Notes: generated by a model from the letters alone, not told the origin. Shown: positions 25,558-34,627, counted from the first letter of the stretch. The stretch is DNA of 53,864 nucleotides from Clostridia bacterium (GCA_028710495.1 JAQUST010000011.1:1-53864), one strand, 5' to 3'. Numbers and translations are program-made.

Positions 25558-26367
25558 CTATTCATTGTTGTTCTCTTCCGTATTCTCGGGGAGGCGTGTA
25601 TAACTATAATACTCATAATCTGAGTTTTTGCTACGCTTACACATTGCCTCGTAAACGGAGTTTCGCAACATTTTTTGATTTTCTTTTATTGGCAAATTTT
25701 CATCAGGGTAAAACGGTCCATCAATATAAACAGTGACTTTAGGTTTTGCGCAGTGTCGGCGTTTTTGATATGTTGTGGTAAAGCAAAATGCGGGCTTGTT
25801 TGTTTCGGCAGCGTATTTGAACGATACATCTTTGAAAGGTCGTATTTTTGTATAATAAGGCCAAATATGTGCTTCGGGATAAATGACGATGCACTTGCCA
25901 TTTTTTGCGCGCGTGTCAACTGCTTCACGGAAATTTCGCATGCCTGCAAATTGAGTAGGCAAAGGCATAGCGCCGAGCATTTCAACAAGAGTTCCTGTCA
26001 GTGGAACAGACACAGCGTCGGGACTGGTGACGATGAAAGCTTTTTTTGGAAACGAAAGTAGAGAAGGAGTAAATGCGTCTCCGCATGTCAGCGTGTGATT
26101 TCCATAGATAAAGCAACCTTCTTTTTTATAACAGTCCAGCACTTTCTTGTTTACAAAACGGAAATTGTAAGCGAGTTTTTGAGAAATGAATACCAATGGC
26201 AATGCCAAGATGTAATATAAAACAAATTCACAAAAACGCCAAAACGGATTTGTGTGGATGTATTTATATGAAAGCGGTAAATTCTTCCGCTTTATATTCA
26301 TTCCTGCAAAGTCATCATTTAGTTCGTCGCTGAAATGTATTTCTCTTTTCATCTTTTTTTCTTTCAT
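25558..26367 (-). CDS. Lysophospholipid (1-acyl-glycerol-3-phosphate) acyltransferase family protein
   Basis: About 269 residues if started at ATG 26367; a TTG at 26385 and an ATG at 26352 are alternatives and none has a clear Shine-Dalgarno. An N-terminal hydrophobic segment (WRFCEFVLYYILALPLVF) anchors it to the membrane. The acyltransferase block is GNHTLTCGDAF, with the His and Asp separated by five residues rather than the usual four, and then IVIYPEAHIWPYYTKIRPF, a wording found in one firmicute branch of the PlsC superfamily. It probably acylates a lipid or glycolipid at the inner membrane face. Single gene, convergent with the rex operon. Confidence 0.8.
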   Translation of the reverse strand: MKEKKMKREIHFSDELNDDFAGMNIKRKNLPLSYKYIHTNPFWRFCEFVLYYILALPLVFISQKLAYNFRFVNKKVLDCYKKEGCFIYGNHTLTCGDAFTPSLLSFPKKAFIVTSPDAVSVPLTGTLVEMLGAMPLPTQFAGMRNFREAVDTRAKNGKCIVIYPEAHIWPYYTKIRPFKDVSFKYAAETNKPAFCFTTTYQKRRHCAKPKVTVYIDGPFYPDENLPIKENQKMLRNSVYEAMCKRSKNSDYEYYSYTRLPENTEENNNE

Positions 26368-26725
26368 CTTTTTACGTTTGTCCAAATGCGCTCATCATTT
26401 TATCTTATTCGATGACTGTATTGAGCAAATTCCTTTATTGTTATTTTATGCATTTATCACTTTATGCCAGATAATCAAGTGATTTCTTGCAATTGTCTTT
26501 GATTTATTATGTTCAATATTATTATTATCTTGCCTATACTACAATTCTGATTATATTCTTATGAAGTTAAACAATCTACTTAGTTTGGTAGAGTATAATT
26601 ATACTTATATCAAAGTGCGTCTAAATATTTTAGATATAAATTTTTATACTCCACAAATTTTAGATATTGTAGAGTTTAATAAAAATACTACTTGATTTGA
26701 TATTAAAATGGTGTATATTATAGTT
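26368..26725. other. AT-rich divergent region with inverted repeat
   Basis: No gene seen. ACTCCACAA (26648-26656) and TTGTAGAGT (26667-26675) form an imperfect 9-bp inverted repeat (8 of 9), and TTTTAGATAT occurs twice nearby. It is a candidate operator for the XRE regulator that follows. Confidence 0.45.
26692..26719 (+). promoter_or_regulatory. Promoter abutting the XRE regulator start
   Basis: TTGATT (26692-26697), 16-bp spacer, TATATT (26714-26719). The predicted start is about at ATG 26726, with no ribosome site between. Confidence 0.4.
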
Positions 26726-27310
26726 ATGGATAATGAAATAAAAACTATAGTAGCAAATAATCTGATAGCTCTGCGGAAACGAAAAAAAATCACACAGACG
26801 GATGTTGCGCATGCTTTGAATTATTCCGATAAATCGATTTCTAAGTGGGAAAATGCCGATTCACTTCCAGACATATCGGTTCTATGTGCATTGTCCGATA
26901 TGTACGGCGTTACATTGGATGATTTGACACATGAAAATGCCGTTGAAAAACTTAAGGCACAGGACACTATGAAAGTCAACACTCCCAATCGGTTGATAAT
27001 CGCATGCCTTTCTATAGCTGTTATATTTTTGATAGCATCACTTGTATTCGTATATGTGATGATTAAAGTTGGTGCGGTATACTGGCAGGCTTTTGTGTGG
27101 GGTGTTCCGATTTCGTGTGTTGCGCTTTTGTATCTAGATAGAAAATGGAGTGGTATAAAAGTTTTTAGGCCGCTGCTTCTTTCCATTTTATGTATTTCGT
27201 TGCTGATTTCTGTTTATCTGCAATTTATGCAGTATCAATTGTGGTTGATATTTGTGCTAATATTGCCGATTGAAGTAATAATTGTGCTGAGTTCTAAGCT
27301 ACATAAATAA
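26726..27310 (+). CDS. XRE-family regulator with C-terminal membrane domain
   Basis: 194 residues from ATG 26726; an upstream in-frame ATG at 26708 lies within the promoter -10 region and is less likely. Residues 1-65 are an HTH_3 domain: LRKRKKITQTDVAHALNYSD, then KSISKWENADSLPDISVLC and YGVTLDDL. From about residue 80 to the end four hydrophobic helices follow. Such membrane-tethered XRE regulators are widespread in firmicutes and are thought to sense membrane or cell-wall state. Candidate operator repeats lie upstream. Target genes are unknown. Confidence 0.85.
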   Translation: MDNEIKTIVANNLIALRKRKKITQTDVAHALNYSDKSISKWENADSLPDISVLCALSDMYGVTLDDLTHENAVEKLKAQDTMKVNTPNRLIIACLSIAVIFLIASLVFVYVMIKVGAVYWQAFVWGVPISCVALLYLDRKWSGIKVFRPLLLSILCISLLISVYLQFMQYQLWLIFVLILPIEVIIVLSSKLHK

Positions 27311-27602
27311 TATCAAATGCAAATATACAAATATAATTATGAATAAATTATTTAAAATGTTGGGAATTAATATTATTATATATAAGAAATAAGATATATT
27401 TGAATAAGAACAAAATCAAAATACACATTTAATAATAGAATGAAGTTTTTATTAAACAGAATAAAAAAAACTTGCTAAAAAATAGAAATTTTACTAAGCA
27501 TAATACAAATATTACTGTACTAATTTTTTACAAAAAAATGCAGATTGCTTCTACAGCCGAAAAATAATATCAAAATAAGACATCAATATGTAAGGTGGAA
27601 TA

Positions 27603-28529
27603 ATGAAAAAAATTATATCTCTTTATTTAGGATTGCTAATTTTATTTTTAGTGTATAGTCTTGTTTTTCCATTTAAAAAATCTTCTATTGCAGATGCAGA
27701 TTTTGGTCCAAAGCCTTCGGTAGTCATTGAATTTGAAGGGTTGAGTGAGTTCACTTATTATGTTACTCTTTTATCAAAGACAAACACTACAGGACCTTAC
27801 AGCGCCAGTACTGACGAAAATGATCGTTACTATTATTATTGCGATAATGAGCAAGAAGAGGCTGTAGCTGATAAATTTCTCGATTATCAAGACATTGATG
27901 GCTATTATTATTTGCAGTTTATGCAAAAGTGTGAGGGCAATGACACTTTTGTTTGGGGATATTATCCCCCAAATGATTTTAAAGTGCTTATTTATATTCC
28001 CCAAAATAATAAATTTTTTATAAGTTCATTTTGTGAGAGATATGCATTTGACAGCTATTTCAGCGTTGATGTCAATACTATGCAAATTTCTTCAGTTAAT
28101 CCTGTTCAAATAATAGATGATAGCAATGTGGAAAGAAATTATGATTATTTTACACAAGTTTGGACATTGCTGGTCAGAATAATTTTGACAATAGCAATTG
28201 AAATCGGTGTTGCTCTTCTTTTTGGATATCGAACAAAAAAGTATCTTTTCATTATTGTTATAGCAAATCTAATAACGCAGATAGCCTTGAATGTTGCATT
28301 AAATATTATCGCCTACAGCAACGGCCCAGCATCATTTATTGCAACTTATGCGGCGTTGGAGTTATTAGTTTTTGTTGTTGAAGCATTGATTTATATATCA
28401 TTTTTCAGCAAAATGCAAAGTAGCTTAGAATTCAAAAAAAGAAAACCTATAATTTTCTCTTTTGTTTCCAATACTGTTTCATTTGCTTTTGGTTTAGGTT
28501 TGGCAATGATACTGCCGGGCATTTTTTAG
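27603..28529 (+). CDS. Membrane protein of unknown function
   Basis: 308 residues, ATG after AAGGTGG. One N-terminal helix (residues about 4-22), an extracellular domain of about 150 residues rich in Tyr and acidic residues (YYYYCDNEQEEAVADKFLDY), then four hydrophobic helices (about 185-305) ending MILPGIF. I do not recognise the family by function. A decayed copy of its last 40 codons lies at 30823-30955, on the other side of the enoate-reductase-like gene. A good shared terminator follows. Confidence 0.75.
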   Translation: MKKIISLYLGLLILFLVYSLVFPFKKSSIADADFGPKPSVVIEFEGLSEFTYYVTLLSKTNTTGPYSASTDENDRYYYYCDNEQEEAVADKFLDYQDIDGYYYLQFMQKCEGNDTFVWGYYPPNDFKVLIYIPQNNKFFISSFCERYAFDSYFSVDVNTMQISSVNPVQIIDDSNVERNYDYFTQVWTLLVRIILTIAIEIGVALLFGYRTKKYLFIIVIANLITQIALNVALNIIAYSNGPASFIATYAALELLVFVVEALIYISFFSKMQSSLEFKKRKPIIFSFVSNTVSFAFGLGLAMILPGIF

Positions 28530-28593
28530 TTACAAAATAAATACTAAAAAATACAGTGTAAAATTCTATAGGGAAGTGCAAATAAAACAAAAA

Positions 28594-28622
28594 AACAGGA
28601 GAGAACTTCTCCTGTTTTTTTG
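28594..28622. terminator. Bidirectional Rho-independent terminator
   Basis: AACAGGAGA (28594-28602), loop GAACT, TCTCCTGTT (28108 offset: 28608-28616), then a T run; an A run precedes the stem. It serves both the membrane protein gene (plus) and the flavoprotein gene (minus). Confidence 0.88.
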
Positions 28623-28640
28623 GAACATAATTTATTTTTA

Positions 28641-30641
28641 TTAAACTGACCTTGCGACCTCATATGCATCCCATATTGCACCGCGAATATTTCGAACTTG
28701 CCTGGAATCGCCAAGGTTGTATACCCCGCAAATTTCATTGTCAAGTTCTTCGAAAAGCATATTGTCCGATTTGTAACCAACTGCAATGACAACTGAATCA
28801 GTTGGAATTTTCATCTCATTGTCGAATTGATTTACGATTGCTTCTGTGTTTGTTATTTTAGTGAGCTTCGTGTTTGTTAGAATATTGACTTTATTGAAAG
28901 CTAGTAAATCTCTTAGCATCCATTCATTCATTGGCGCCATCATATTACCTGCTTTTAGTATGTCGGGGAGAGCCTCGACAATAGTAACTTCAACTCCACG
29001 TTGCGCAAGATACAATGCAGTTTCTGATCCAACAAGACCGCCGCCGACTATTGTGCATTTTCTTCCTGGTGCTTTTTTGCCAAGAAGTATTTCGCATGCA
29101 TCTGCTACATTATTTCCATTTATGCCAGGGATGTCCATTTTTATTGGCTTTGATCCAGTAGCTATATAAACCAAATCGGGTTTTAGCCCCAACACCGTTT
29201 CCTTTGTTGCTTTTGAATTCAGCTTTACTTTAACTTTCAAAAGTTTCAATTGGTTTTCATACCATTTGACAAGCATTCTGTCATCTTCTTTGAAATCAGG
29301 AACACCACCTGGAACAAGATTTCCGCCCAATTTATCAGAGGCTTCAAAAAGTACAACATCATAGCCGCGAATTGCGCTTACTCTTGCGGCTTCCAAACCT
29401 GCAGGACCACCGCCAACAACAACTACTTTTTTCTCAATCGGGTCTTTATCTATACTAACTGTGAGTTCACGTCCGCATTCGGGGTTTACAGCGCATGAGC
29501 CACGCTTGCCTTCAAGCAGTCGTGTGAAACAACCATCATGACAACCAAGGCAGGGGCGTATATCTTGAATTTGACCTTTTCTGAGTTTATTTGGATAGTC
29601 AGCATCAGTGAGAACGGGTCTGCCAAGACCAACTGCATCAATAATTCCTTCATTCAATGCATTTAATGACATATCAGGATTGTCCATTCGTCCAGCAACC
29701 ATAACAGGTACTTTTGAGACCTTTTTTATCTCCGATGCGAGTGGAAGATACATTCCTTTCTTGAAATACATTGGTGGATGCGCCCAATACCATGAATCAT
29801 AAGACCCAGCGTCAGCATCAAATGCATCGTATCCTGCATCCTGCAATATTTGCACAGCTTCCAGCGCTTCCCCAACATCTCTGCCAAGTTCTTTGAAATT
29901 TTCGCCCGGCAAGCCGCCTTGTCTTATAGCTTTAATATAACTTTTTATGCTGAATCTTAATACAACAGGGAAATCCTTTCCGCACACGGCTTTTATGCCT
30001 TGAACTATTTCTATAGGAAAGTTAAGTCTACCCCTCAAATCGCCGCCATATTTATCAGTTCTTTGATTGAACAATGCCATAGTAAAACAATCCAACAGAT
30101 AACCTTCGTGCACTGCGTGAATTTCGACACCGTCAAATCCACATTGTTTTGCAATAGCCGCGGAAGTTATAATTTGTTTGGCTATTGATTCAACTTCCTC
30201 AGTTTTAAGTTCTCGACAAGTAATGTTGGGATCCCACCTATTGGAAACAGTAGAAGGTGCAACAAAATTTTCTACGAATGCCGGTACTGCCGACCTGCCA
30301 AACCCCGCGGTCAGTTGAAGAAAGATTTTTGTTCCGAAAGAATGTATTCTCTCAGTCATTTCTCCTGCAACTTTCACATATGCGTGAGGGTTTACAGTCG
30401 GCGTCGGAGCAAGTCCTGGCGCGTGTTTTTCTACTTCATTTTCAACAAGATTTGCGCCCGTTATGATGAGTCCTATTCCGCCTTTTGCTCGTCGAACGAA
30501 ATATTCAACTGATTCCTGAGTGAAAACTCCATCTGGTGTGCAACCCACTGGTGTCAGCATTGGCGCCATGAAGAATTTGTTTTTTATTTTGAGTTTTCCT
30601 ATCATAAATGGCTCAAACAGTTTTTCATACTTTTTTTCCAT
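28641..30641 (-). CDS. Enoate-reductase / 2,4-dienoyl-CoA-reductase-like flavoprotein
   Basis: 666 residues from ATG 30641 with AAAGGAGG. Residues 1-370 are the Old Yellow Enzyme TIM barrel binding FMN (FFMAPMLTPVG; GVEIHAVHEGYLLD with its His pair). A [4Fe-4S] site follows: Cys364, Cys367, Cys371, Cys383. Residues 400-666 hold the FAD and NAD(P)H modules (VVVVGGGPAGLEAA; TIVGGGLVGSETALYLA). That order is that of clostridial enoate reductases, BaiCD/BaiH and bacterial dienoyl-CoA reductase, which reduce carbon-carbon double bonds conjugated to a carboxyl or thioester. HAVHEGYLLD rather than the OYE HGAHGYL favours the enoate-reductase branch. Substrate unknown. Single gene; no beta-oxidation or bai genes nearby. 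Confidence 0.9.
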   Translation of the reverse strand: MEKKYEKLFEPFMIGKLKIKNKFFMAPMLTPVGCTPDGVFTQESVEYFVRRAKGGIGLIITGANLVENEVEKHAPGLAPTPTVNPHAYVKVAGEMTERIHSFGTKIFLQLTAGFGRSAVPAFVENFVAPSTVSNRWDPNITCRELKTEEVESIAKQIITSAAIAKQCGFDGVEIHAVHEGYLLDCFTMALFNQRTDKYGGDLRGRLNFPIEIVQGIKAVCGKDFPVVLRFSIKSYIKAIRQGGLPGENFKELGRDVGEALEAVQILQDAGYDAFDADAGSYDSWYWAHPPMYFKKGMYLPLASEIKKVSKVPVMVAGRMDNPDMSLNALNEGIIDAVGLGRPVLTDADYPNKLRKGQIQDIRPCLGCHDGCFTRLLEGKRGSCAVNPECGRELTVSIDKDPIEKKVVVVGGGPAGLEAARVSAIRGYDVVLFEASDKLGGNLVPGGVPDFKEDDRMLVKWYENQLKLLKVKVKLNSKATKETVLGLKPDLVYIATGSKPIKMDIPGINGNNVADACEILLGKKAPGRKCTIVGGGLVGSETALYLAQRGVEVTIVEALPDILKAGNMMAPMNEWMLRDLLAFNKVNILTNTKLTKITNTEAIVNQFDNEMKIPTDSVVIAVGYKSDNMLFEELDNEICGVYNLGDSRQVRNIRGAIWDAYEVARSV

Positions 30642-30822
30642 CGTGAACCTCCTTTTATCATTTTAATGTGTGCATTTTTTTGTTGTTTTCTACTTAAAAT
30701 TTTATTTCTAAAAATTGTTATAAAAAAGATTTCCCTTTAATCAAGGTATTTATAACAGATAAGATATATTTATTTGCAAAGAAATGTAGAAAAGGTATAT
30801 TGAAAAATCGACTCCAAAAGTG

Positions 30823-30955
30823 AAAAGCTGCTTAGAATTCAGAAAATTTATATTTGTTTCTTTTGTTTCCCATACTACTTCATTTGCTTTTGTTTTAGGT
30901 TTTGCAATTACAGTCTCTAAAATTTTAGTTGCACAATACATACAAAAAATGCAAC
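30823..30955 (+). pseudogene. Decayed 3' fragment of the 27603-28529 membrane protein gene
   Basis: From CTTAGAATTC onward the sequence follows 28423-28556 closely: TTTTGTTTCC-ATACT, then TTCATTTGCTTTTG-TTTAGG and a matching end including the downstream spacer TTAGTT-CA-AATA. It encodes FVSHTTSFAFVLGFAI, compared with FVSNTVSFAFGLGLAM in the intact gene. Substitutions and an internal deletion show age. The copy and its parent flank the flavoprotein gene in the same orientation. Confidence 0.8.
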
Positions 30956-30973
30956 GGCGCAAGCTGTTGCATT
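30943..30973 (-). terminator. Rho-independent terminator of the BclA-like gene
   Basis: On the minus strand AATGCAAC pairs with GTTGCATT (30948-30955 with 30966-30973), with an inner GC pair, followed by TTTTTTG. It lies 32 nt past the stop at 31005. Confidence 0.75.
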
Positions 30974-31004
30974 GAGGGCAAATAAATATTTGAGCAAATG
31001 TTTA

Positions 31005-31925
31005 TTATGTCGTAGTACTAGATTGCAAAATTATTATTGACGATGTTGGAAGAACAAATGTGGGTGAATTTCCTTCGGCATCTGCAATAACCAGCATTCC
31101 ATATTCATTTTTGTATACAATACCTGCTTTTGAATTGCCAATACCCCAGTAAACTTCAACTTCAGCGCCTATAGGTAAAAAGTCATGCACTGCTGTTATC
31201 ACGTCCGTGTCCCAGCCTTTAGGAAATGGTGCCGTCGGAGTCAGATAAGATATTGAAGGATTGTAAACAGTGGCATCTCCGGTTTTGACAGCCATAATGG
31301 TATTTAATGGTATTGATTCATTTTGCTCTTCGTATAGCATAGTGAATATTCCTGCATTGTCACCTTCGGGAGAAGTATACAAGGATACTGGAGTTCCGTC
31401 TATATCATACAAACCCGGAGCGTAAGCTCTCATAACGCTTGTTGGATACAAAATAATCAATTGTCTCAAAATATTGGCAAGTTGGCGATATTCAAAATCG
31501 AGCATAGATTCAGAAGTTGACGCACTAGTTGACGCACTATTTATTGCAAGCATTGCTTTTATTGGAACAGTATCTGATAGATATGCCGCACCAGAATTTG
31601 CCCCTCTTAAAGTCAGATTGACAGGTGGCGTTGTAACGTTGATGACTCCTAAGCCATTCAATTCACCTGTTTTTGTTGGGGAATTGCTTATAATATTTTC
31701 TCCGGTGGATGACACCAGAGAAAATGCTACGCCACCTGAATTTTTTGCAGTTTGCAGAGCTATCCACCAATTGATATTGTATACTCCAGCTTGATTTAAT
31801 GTTATTATTCCAGTTGAAGTATCATAAGCGATATTGCCTTCTCTAAACATAATATTTTCAAATACTACTGCATCGCTTGTTATTGTGTCAGCATTTATTT
31901 TTGTGATGTATAAACTATTAATCAT
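31005..31925 (-). CDS. BclA-C-terminal-like (C1q/TNF fold) spore-surface protein
   Basis: 306 residues from ATG 31925, GAGGGG upstream. Residues about 1-130 follow the BclA C-terminal/TNF-like jelly-roll: VVFENIMFREGNIAYDTSTG, then GVYNINWWIALQT and FSLVSSTGENIIS. After a SASTSASTS linker (12-bp duplication at 31515-31538), residues 145-306 form a second part of unknown fold ending in SSIIIL. There is no signal peptide, as expected for a mother-cell-made spore surface protein. Its promoter region has a sigma-K-like AC-N16-CATAGAGT arrangement and faces a second BclA-like gene. It lacks a collagen repeat of its own. Confidence 0.7.
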   Translation of the reverse strand: MINSLYITKINADTITSDAVVFENIMFREGNIAYDTSTGIITLNQAGVYNINWWIALQTAKNSGGVAFSLVSSTGENIISNSPTKTGELNGLGVINVTTPPVNLTLRGANSGAAYLSDTVPIKAMLAINSASTSASTSESMLDFEYRQLANILRQLIILYPTSVMRAYAPGLYDIDGTPVSLYTSPEGDNAGIFTMLYEEQNESIPLNTIMAVKTGDATVYNPSISYLTPTAPFPKGWDTDVITAVHDFLPIGAEVEVYWGIGNSKAGIVYKNEYGMLVIADAEGNSPTFVLPTSSIIILQSSTTT

Positions 31926-31963
31926 AAAAACCCCTCAAAAAATTATATATCAATACACTCTAT

Positions 31964-31990
31964 GATAAAAAGTTCTTTTAGTTTAATTAA
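31964..31990 (-). promoter_or_regulatory. Sigma-K-like promoter for the left BclA-like gene
   Basis: On the minus strand AC, 16 bp, then CATAGAGT, matching the sigma-K core AC-N16-CATANNNT. The -10 lies about 40 nt upstream of ATG 31925. Short consensus, so support comes mainly from the matching site of the opposite gene. Confidence 0.5.
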
Positions 31991-32046
31991 CAGTTGTATT
32001 TATCTGAGAAAAGTTGAAATTTTTTCTATAAAAGAATATTTGCGAA

Positions 32047-32072
32047 ACGAAAGTTGAAAACATTCATATATT
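32047..32072 (+). promoter_or_regulatory. Sigma-K-like promoter for the right BclA-like gene
   Basis: AC (32047-32048), 16 bp, CATATATT (32065-32072), the same AC-N16-CATANNNT pattern as on the opposite strand; the flanking consensus bases are not all kept. ATG 32089 follows after GAAGGTG. Confidence 0.5.
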
Positions 32073-32088
32073 GTAGTGAAGGTGAAAA

Positions 32089-32610
32089 ATGATATTTTTT
32101 AATAATGATTGTAATTTTTGCAATAGATGCTGTCCAAAATTTATTGTCGGACCACGAGGACTAATTGGCCCTCGAGGACCGCAAGGACAGCCATCAAATC
32201 TTGCAGGGCTTCAAGTGCAGTTAGTCGGAAGTAGTATGGCCAGTATAGCTAATGCAGAAAATGTAATATTTGATAATTTAGTAACAGTTACCAACTCAAA
32301 TATTATTTATGACGATGCAACAGGTGTATTCATTGTTGGTGTAGCAGGCACGTATTACATTTCATGGTGGGCAAATATAGACGGTGCAGAGGAAGGAACT
32401 TCGCTATTGTTTTCTATTGTAACTAGTGAAGGGCAGGTTATTTCTGCTTGCTCTATGGTACCTGTCACCTCATTGCAACTTAATGGAAACGCATTAGTCA
32501 ATTTCGCAGCACCAGGAAGTTTCTCATTGAAAAACTTTTCTGGAAATACAGCAAATTATGGAGAGGCAGTCGTTCAAGCAAGTCTAGTAATAATAGAAGT
32601 TGCAAATTAA
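32089..32610 (+). CDS. Collagen-like spore-surface protein with BclA-type C-terminal domain
   Basis: 173 residues, ATG after GAAGGTGAA. A cysteine-rich N-terminus (CNFCNRCCPKF) precedes a short collagen-like stretch GPRGLIGPRGPQGQ (four to five GXY triplets), then a C1q/TNF-like BclA domain: NVIFDNLVTV, GVAGTYYISWWANI, LLFSIVTSEGQVIS and AVVQASLVII. It is shorter in collagen than exosporium BclA but the domain order is the same. Such proteins trimerise and coat clostridial and bacillus spores. The cysteine cluster could cross-link it in the coat. Divergent from the other BclA-like gene. Confidence 0.75.
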   Translation: MIFFNNDCNFCNRCCPKFIVGPRGLIGPRGPQGQPSNLAGLQVQLVGSSMASIANAENVIFDNLVTVTNSNIIYDDATGVFIVGVAGTYYISWWANIDGAEEGTSLLFSIVTSEGQVISACSMVPVTSLQLNGNALVNFAAPGSFSLKNFSGNTANYGEAVVQASLVIIEVAN

Positions 32611-32755
32611 ACAAATGCGATTATTCTTCTTTAGATGAGAATTGCTTTCGATAATTATAGCTTGAACTATTGTTTACAATTAAGAAAATGACGCTTCAAA
32701 GCAAGGACATTTTGAGATTTTTTTCGGGTCAATTTTTCGTATTGTTCCGAATTTG

Positions 32756-33574
32756 TTATATAGATAAATCTCTTCTGCTAAATTGATAAATTCCCAAACC
32801 AAAGCTAATCGATGATATCAAGAGCATTAAGAAAATAAATATTATGGACAGCGGCTCATAGTTTAGCAATCCATTTGAATCGAACAAAGAGAAAATCGTC
32901 AAAAACTTGAGACAATCAAGAGAACTCCCCATATTTGAAAGCATATCAATCAAATAGAAACCAATACCTATTGAAGAACAAAGACCTAGAGTTTTTTTCG
33001 ACTCACTAAACGAACAAGAAATAGCGAAGAAGATTCCGCACAGCATAATGTGAAACGATAAACAACCAAAATGGAGCAATAGGAATTTTCCTATATCAAT
33101 AGTTCCTGGGTATTTTATTGCGCTTTCTATGATAATAAAAAGTCCAGCAAGAATTAATATTGATGTTGTGGACAATATATAAAAAAGCATTTGAGTGGCA
33201 GCAATTTTTTTACGCGAATTTGGAGTGGCTAACAGATATGCCATTGAGCCTTTATCAATATATCTCGTCATCAGTTTGTTCGACATGATTATGATGTAAA
33301 TTAAAGGGAAGATGAGCATTATCATTCCATATAAATACGAGGATAAAAAAGAAGTATAATCGGTAGACTGCAAAGAAAAGCCAAACATATTCGCCAATTC
33401 AGGCATTTGCTCCATCATTTGAAAAAGTGAATTGTTTTGATTGCCAATATCAGCAACAAACGCGCCATACATCCACACGATAACGCTTGTGTACATTGCA
33501 AGCACGGCAATAAAAATCAGAATAATTTTGTAATTAGCCTTGAGTTCTCTCTTCAGCAAAGTGTAATTAATCAT
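32756..33574 (-). CDS. ABC-2-type transporter permease
   Basis: 272 residues from ATG 33574, which has GAGGTGAG upstream; a longer in-frame start at 33613 lies inside the ATPase gene. Six hydrophobic helices are visible: first at about 17-40 (KIILIFIAVLAMYTSVIVW), then a cluster near 85-110 and later pairs. The loop KGSMAYLLATPNSRKKIAAT is typical of ABC-2 permeases of the lantibiotic/drug export type. It overlaps the ATPase stop by 8 nt, so the two are translationally coupled and form an exporter or a membrane-remodelling complex. Confidence 0.85.
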   Translation of the reverse strand: MINYTLLKRELKANYKIILIFIAVLAMYTSVIVWMYGAFVADIGNQNNSLFQMMEQMPELANMFGFSLQSTDYTSFLSSYLYGMIMLIFPLIYIIIMSNKLMTRYIDKGSMAYLLATPNSRKKIAATQMLFYILSTTSILILAGLFIIIESAIKYPGTIDIGKFLLLHFGCLSFHIMLCGIFFAISCSFSESKKTLGLCSSIGIGFYLIDMLSNMGSSLDCLKFLTIFSLFDSNGLLNYEPLSIIFIFLMLLISSISFGLGIYQFSRRDLSI

Positions 33575-34451
33575 TTTGCTCACCTCCGTAATAATGCATA
33601 AAGACTTCCTCAAGAGTTCCCTTTTCTTCTTCCAAATTTTCTATACTAAATTTTGATAAATCTTTTATAAATTTATCAATCGAACCAATTATTTCTATTT
33701 TGACCTTCATATTTTGTGATTTGACATTGTATTCTTTTGCAAATTCTTCCAGCTGAGCTTCATTGCTAAAGGTGACAGTGAATGTTTTTTTCTTGCTATT
33801 CTTTATATTTTCGACGGAATCAATTGCAACCAGTCTGCCTTGCTTTATTATTGCAACTCTATCACAGGTTTTTTCAACTTCCTCGAAGATATGAGAGCTC
33901 ATAAGAATCGTTTTGCCTTTCTTTTTTTCTTTGAGAATCATATCGATAAAAATATTTTGCATCAAAGGATCAAGTCCGCTTGTTGGTTCATCAAGAATAT
34001 AGACATCGTTGTCTCCCATAAACGCACAAACTATGCCTATTTTTTGTTTGGTTCCTTTTGACATTTTCTTGATTTGAATATTTGCATCTAGGTCAAAAAT
34101 TTTCGTGAGTTCATCAGCTTTTGACAAATCCGCAATGCCTTTCATTTTTGCGATAAATTCAATAAAATCCGTACCCTTCATATCATCAAAAAAGGCAATT
34201 TCTCCAGGCAAATAGCCGAGGTCTTTTTGTATTAATGATGCTTTAAAACTACAATTTAGTCCGTTTATAAAACATTCTCCTTTATCGGGATGGATAAACC
34301 CTAGCAGTTGTCTAATTGTTGTGGTTTTTCCAGAGCCATTAGGACCCAAAAAACCAAATACTTCACCTTTTTTCACACTATATGTTAAATTAAATATTCC
34401 TCTTGAATTTCCATAATCTTTTGTTAAGCTTACTATATCAATTACATTCAT
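33567..34451 (-). CDS. ABC transporter ATP-binding protein (export type)
   Basis: 294 residues from ATG 34451 with AAGGAGGAG. Walker A GPNGSGKTT (residues about 34-42), Q-loop near GYLPGEIAFFDD, signature MSKGTKQK (about 133-140), Walker B VYILDEPTSGLD and the switch His in SSHIFEEVE. The C-terminal 80 residues form the regulatory extension common in CcmA/BcrA-like subunits. Partner is the coupled permease. Its promoter carries a perfect operator, but no regulator gene lies adjacent. Substrate unknown; drug or peptide export is usual for the class. Confidence 0.92.
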   Translation of the reverse strand: MNVIDIVSLTKDYGNSRGIFNLTYSVKKGEVFGFLGPNGSGKTTTIRQLLGFIHPDKGECFINGLNCSFKASLIQKDLGYLPGEIAFFDDMKGTDFIEFIAKMKGIADLSKADELTKIFDLDANIQIKKMSKGTKQKIGIVCAFMGDNDVYILDEPTSGLDPLMQNIFIDMILKEKKKGKTILMSSHIFEEVEKTCDRVAIIKQGRLVAIDSVENIKNSKKKTFTVTFSNEAQLEEFAKEYNVKSQNMKVKIEIIGSIDKFIKDLSKFSIENLEEEKGTLEEVFMHYYGGEQND

Positions 34452-34627
34452 TCAAATACTCCTCCTTGTAGGATATATTTTCTATTAGTTTAATCCATTT
34501 TTCATATTTTTTCGTGTTTCTTTTAGTTCAATATTTTTATCTTGCATTTGTTTTTGATGCAAAAAATCATCTCAAACATACAATGGACTGTTTTGACCCT
34601 GTGGATATGTTCATTTCTGTCAATACA

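Larger units (their letters stand above)
30642..31004. other. Intergenic region with pseudogene fragment and terminator
   Basis: Holds the leader of the flavoprotein gene, a decayed copy of the 27603-28529 gene end (30823-30955), and the terminator of the BclA-like gene. No intact gene. Confidence 0.65.

Noticed and set aside
30750-30962. Minus-strand 70-codon ORF
   Set aside because: It is the antisense of the decayed membrane-gene fragment and lacks a start signal.
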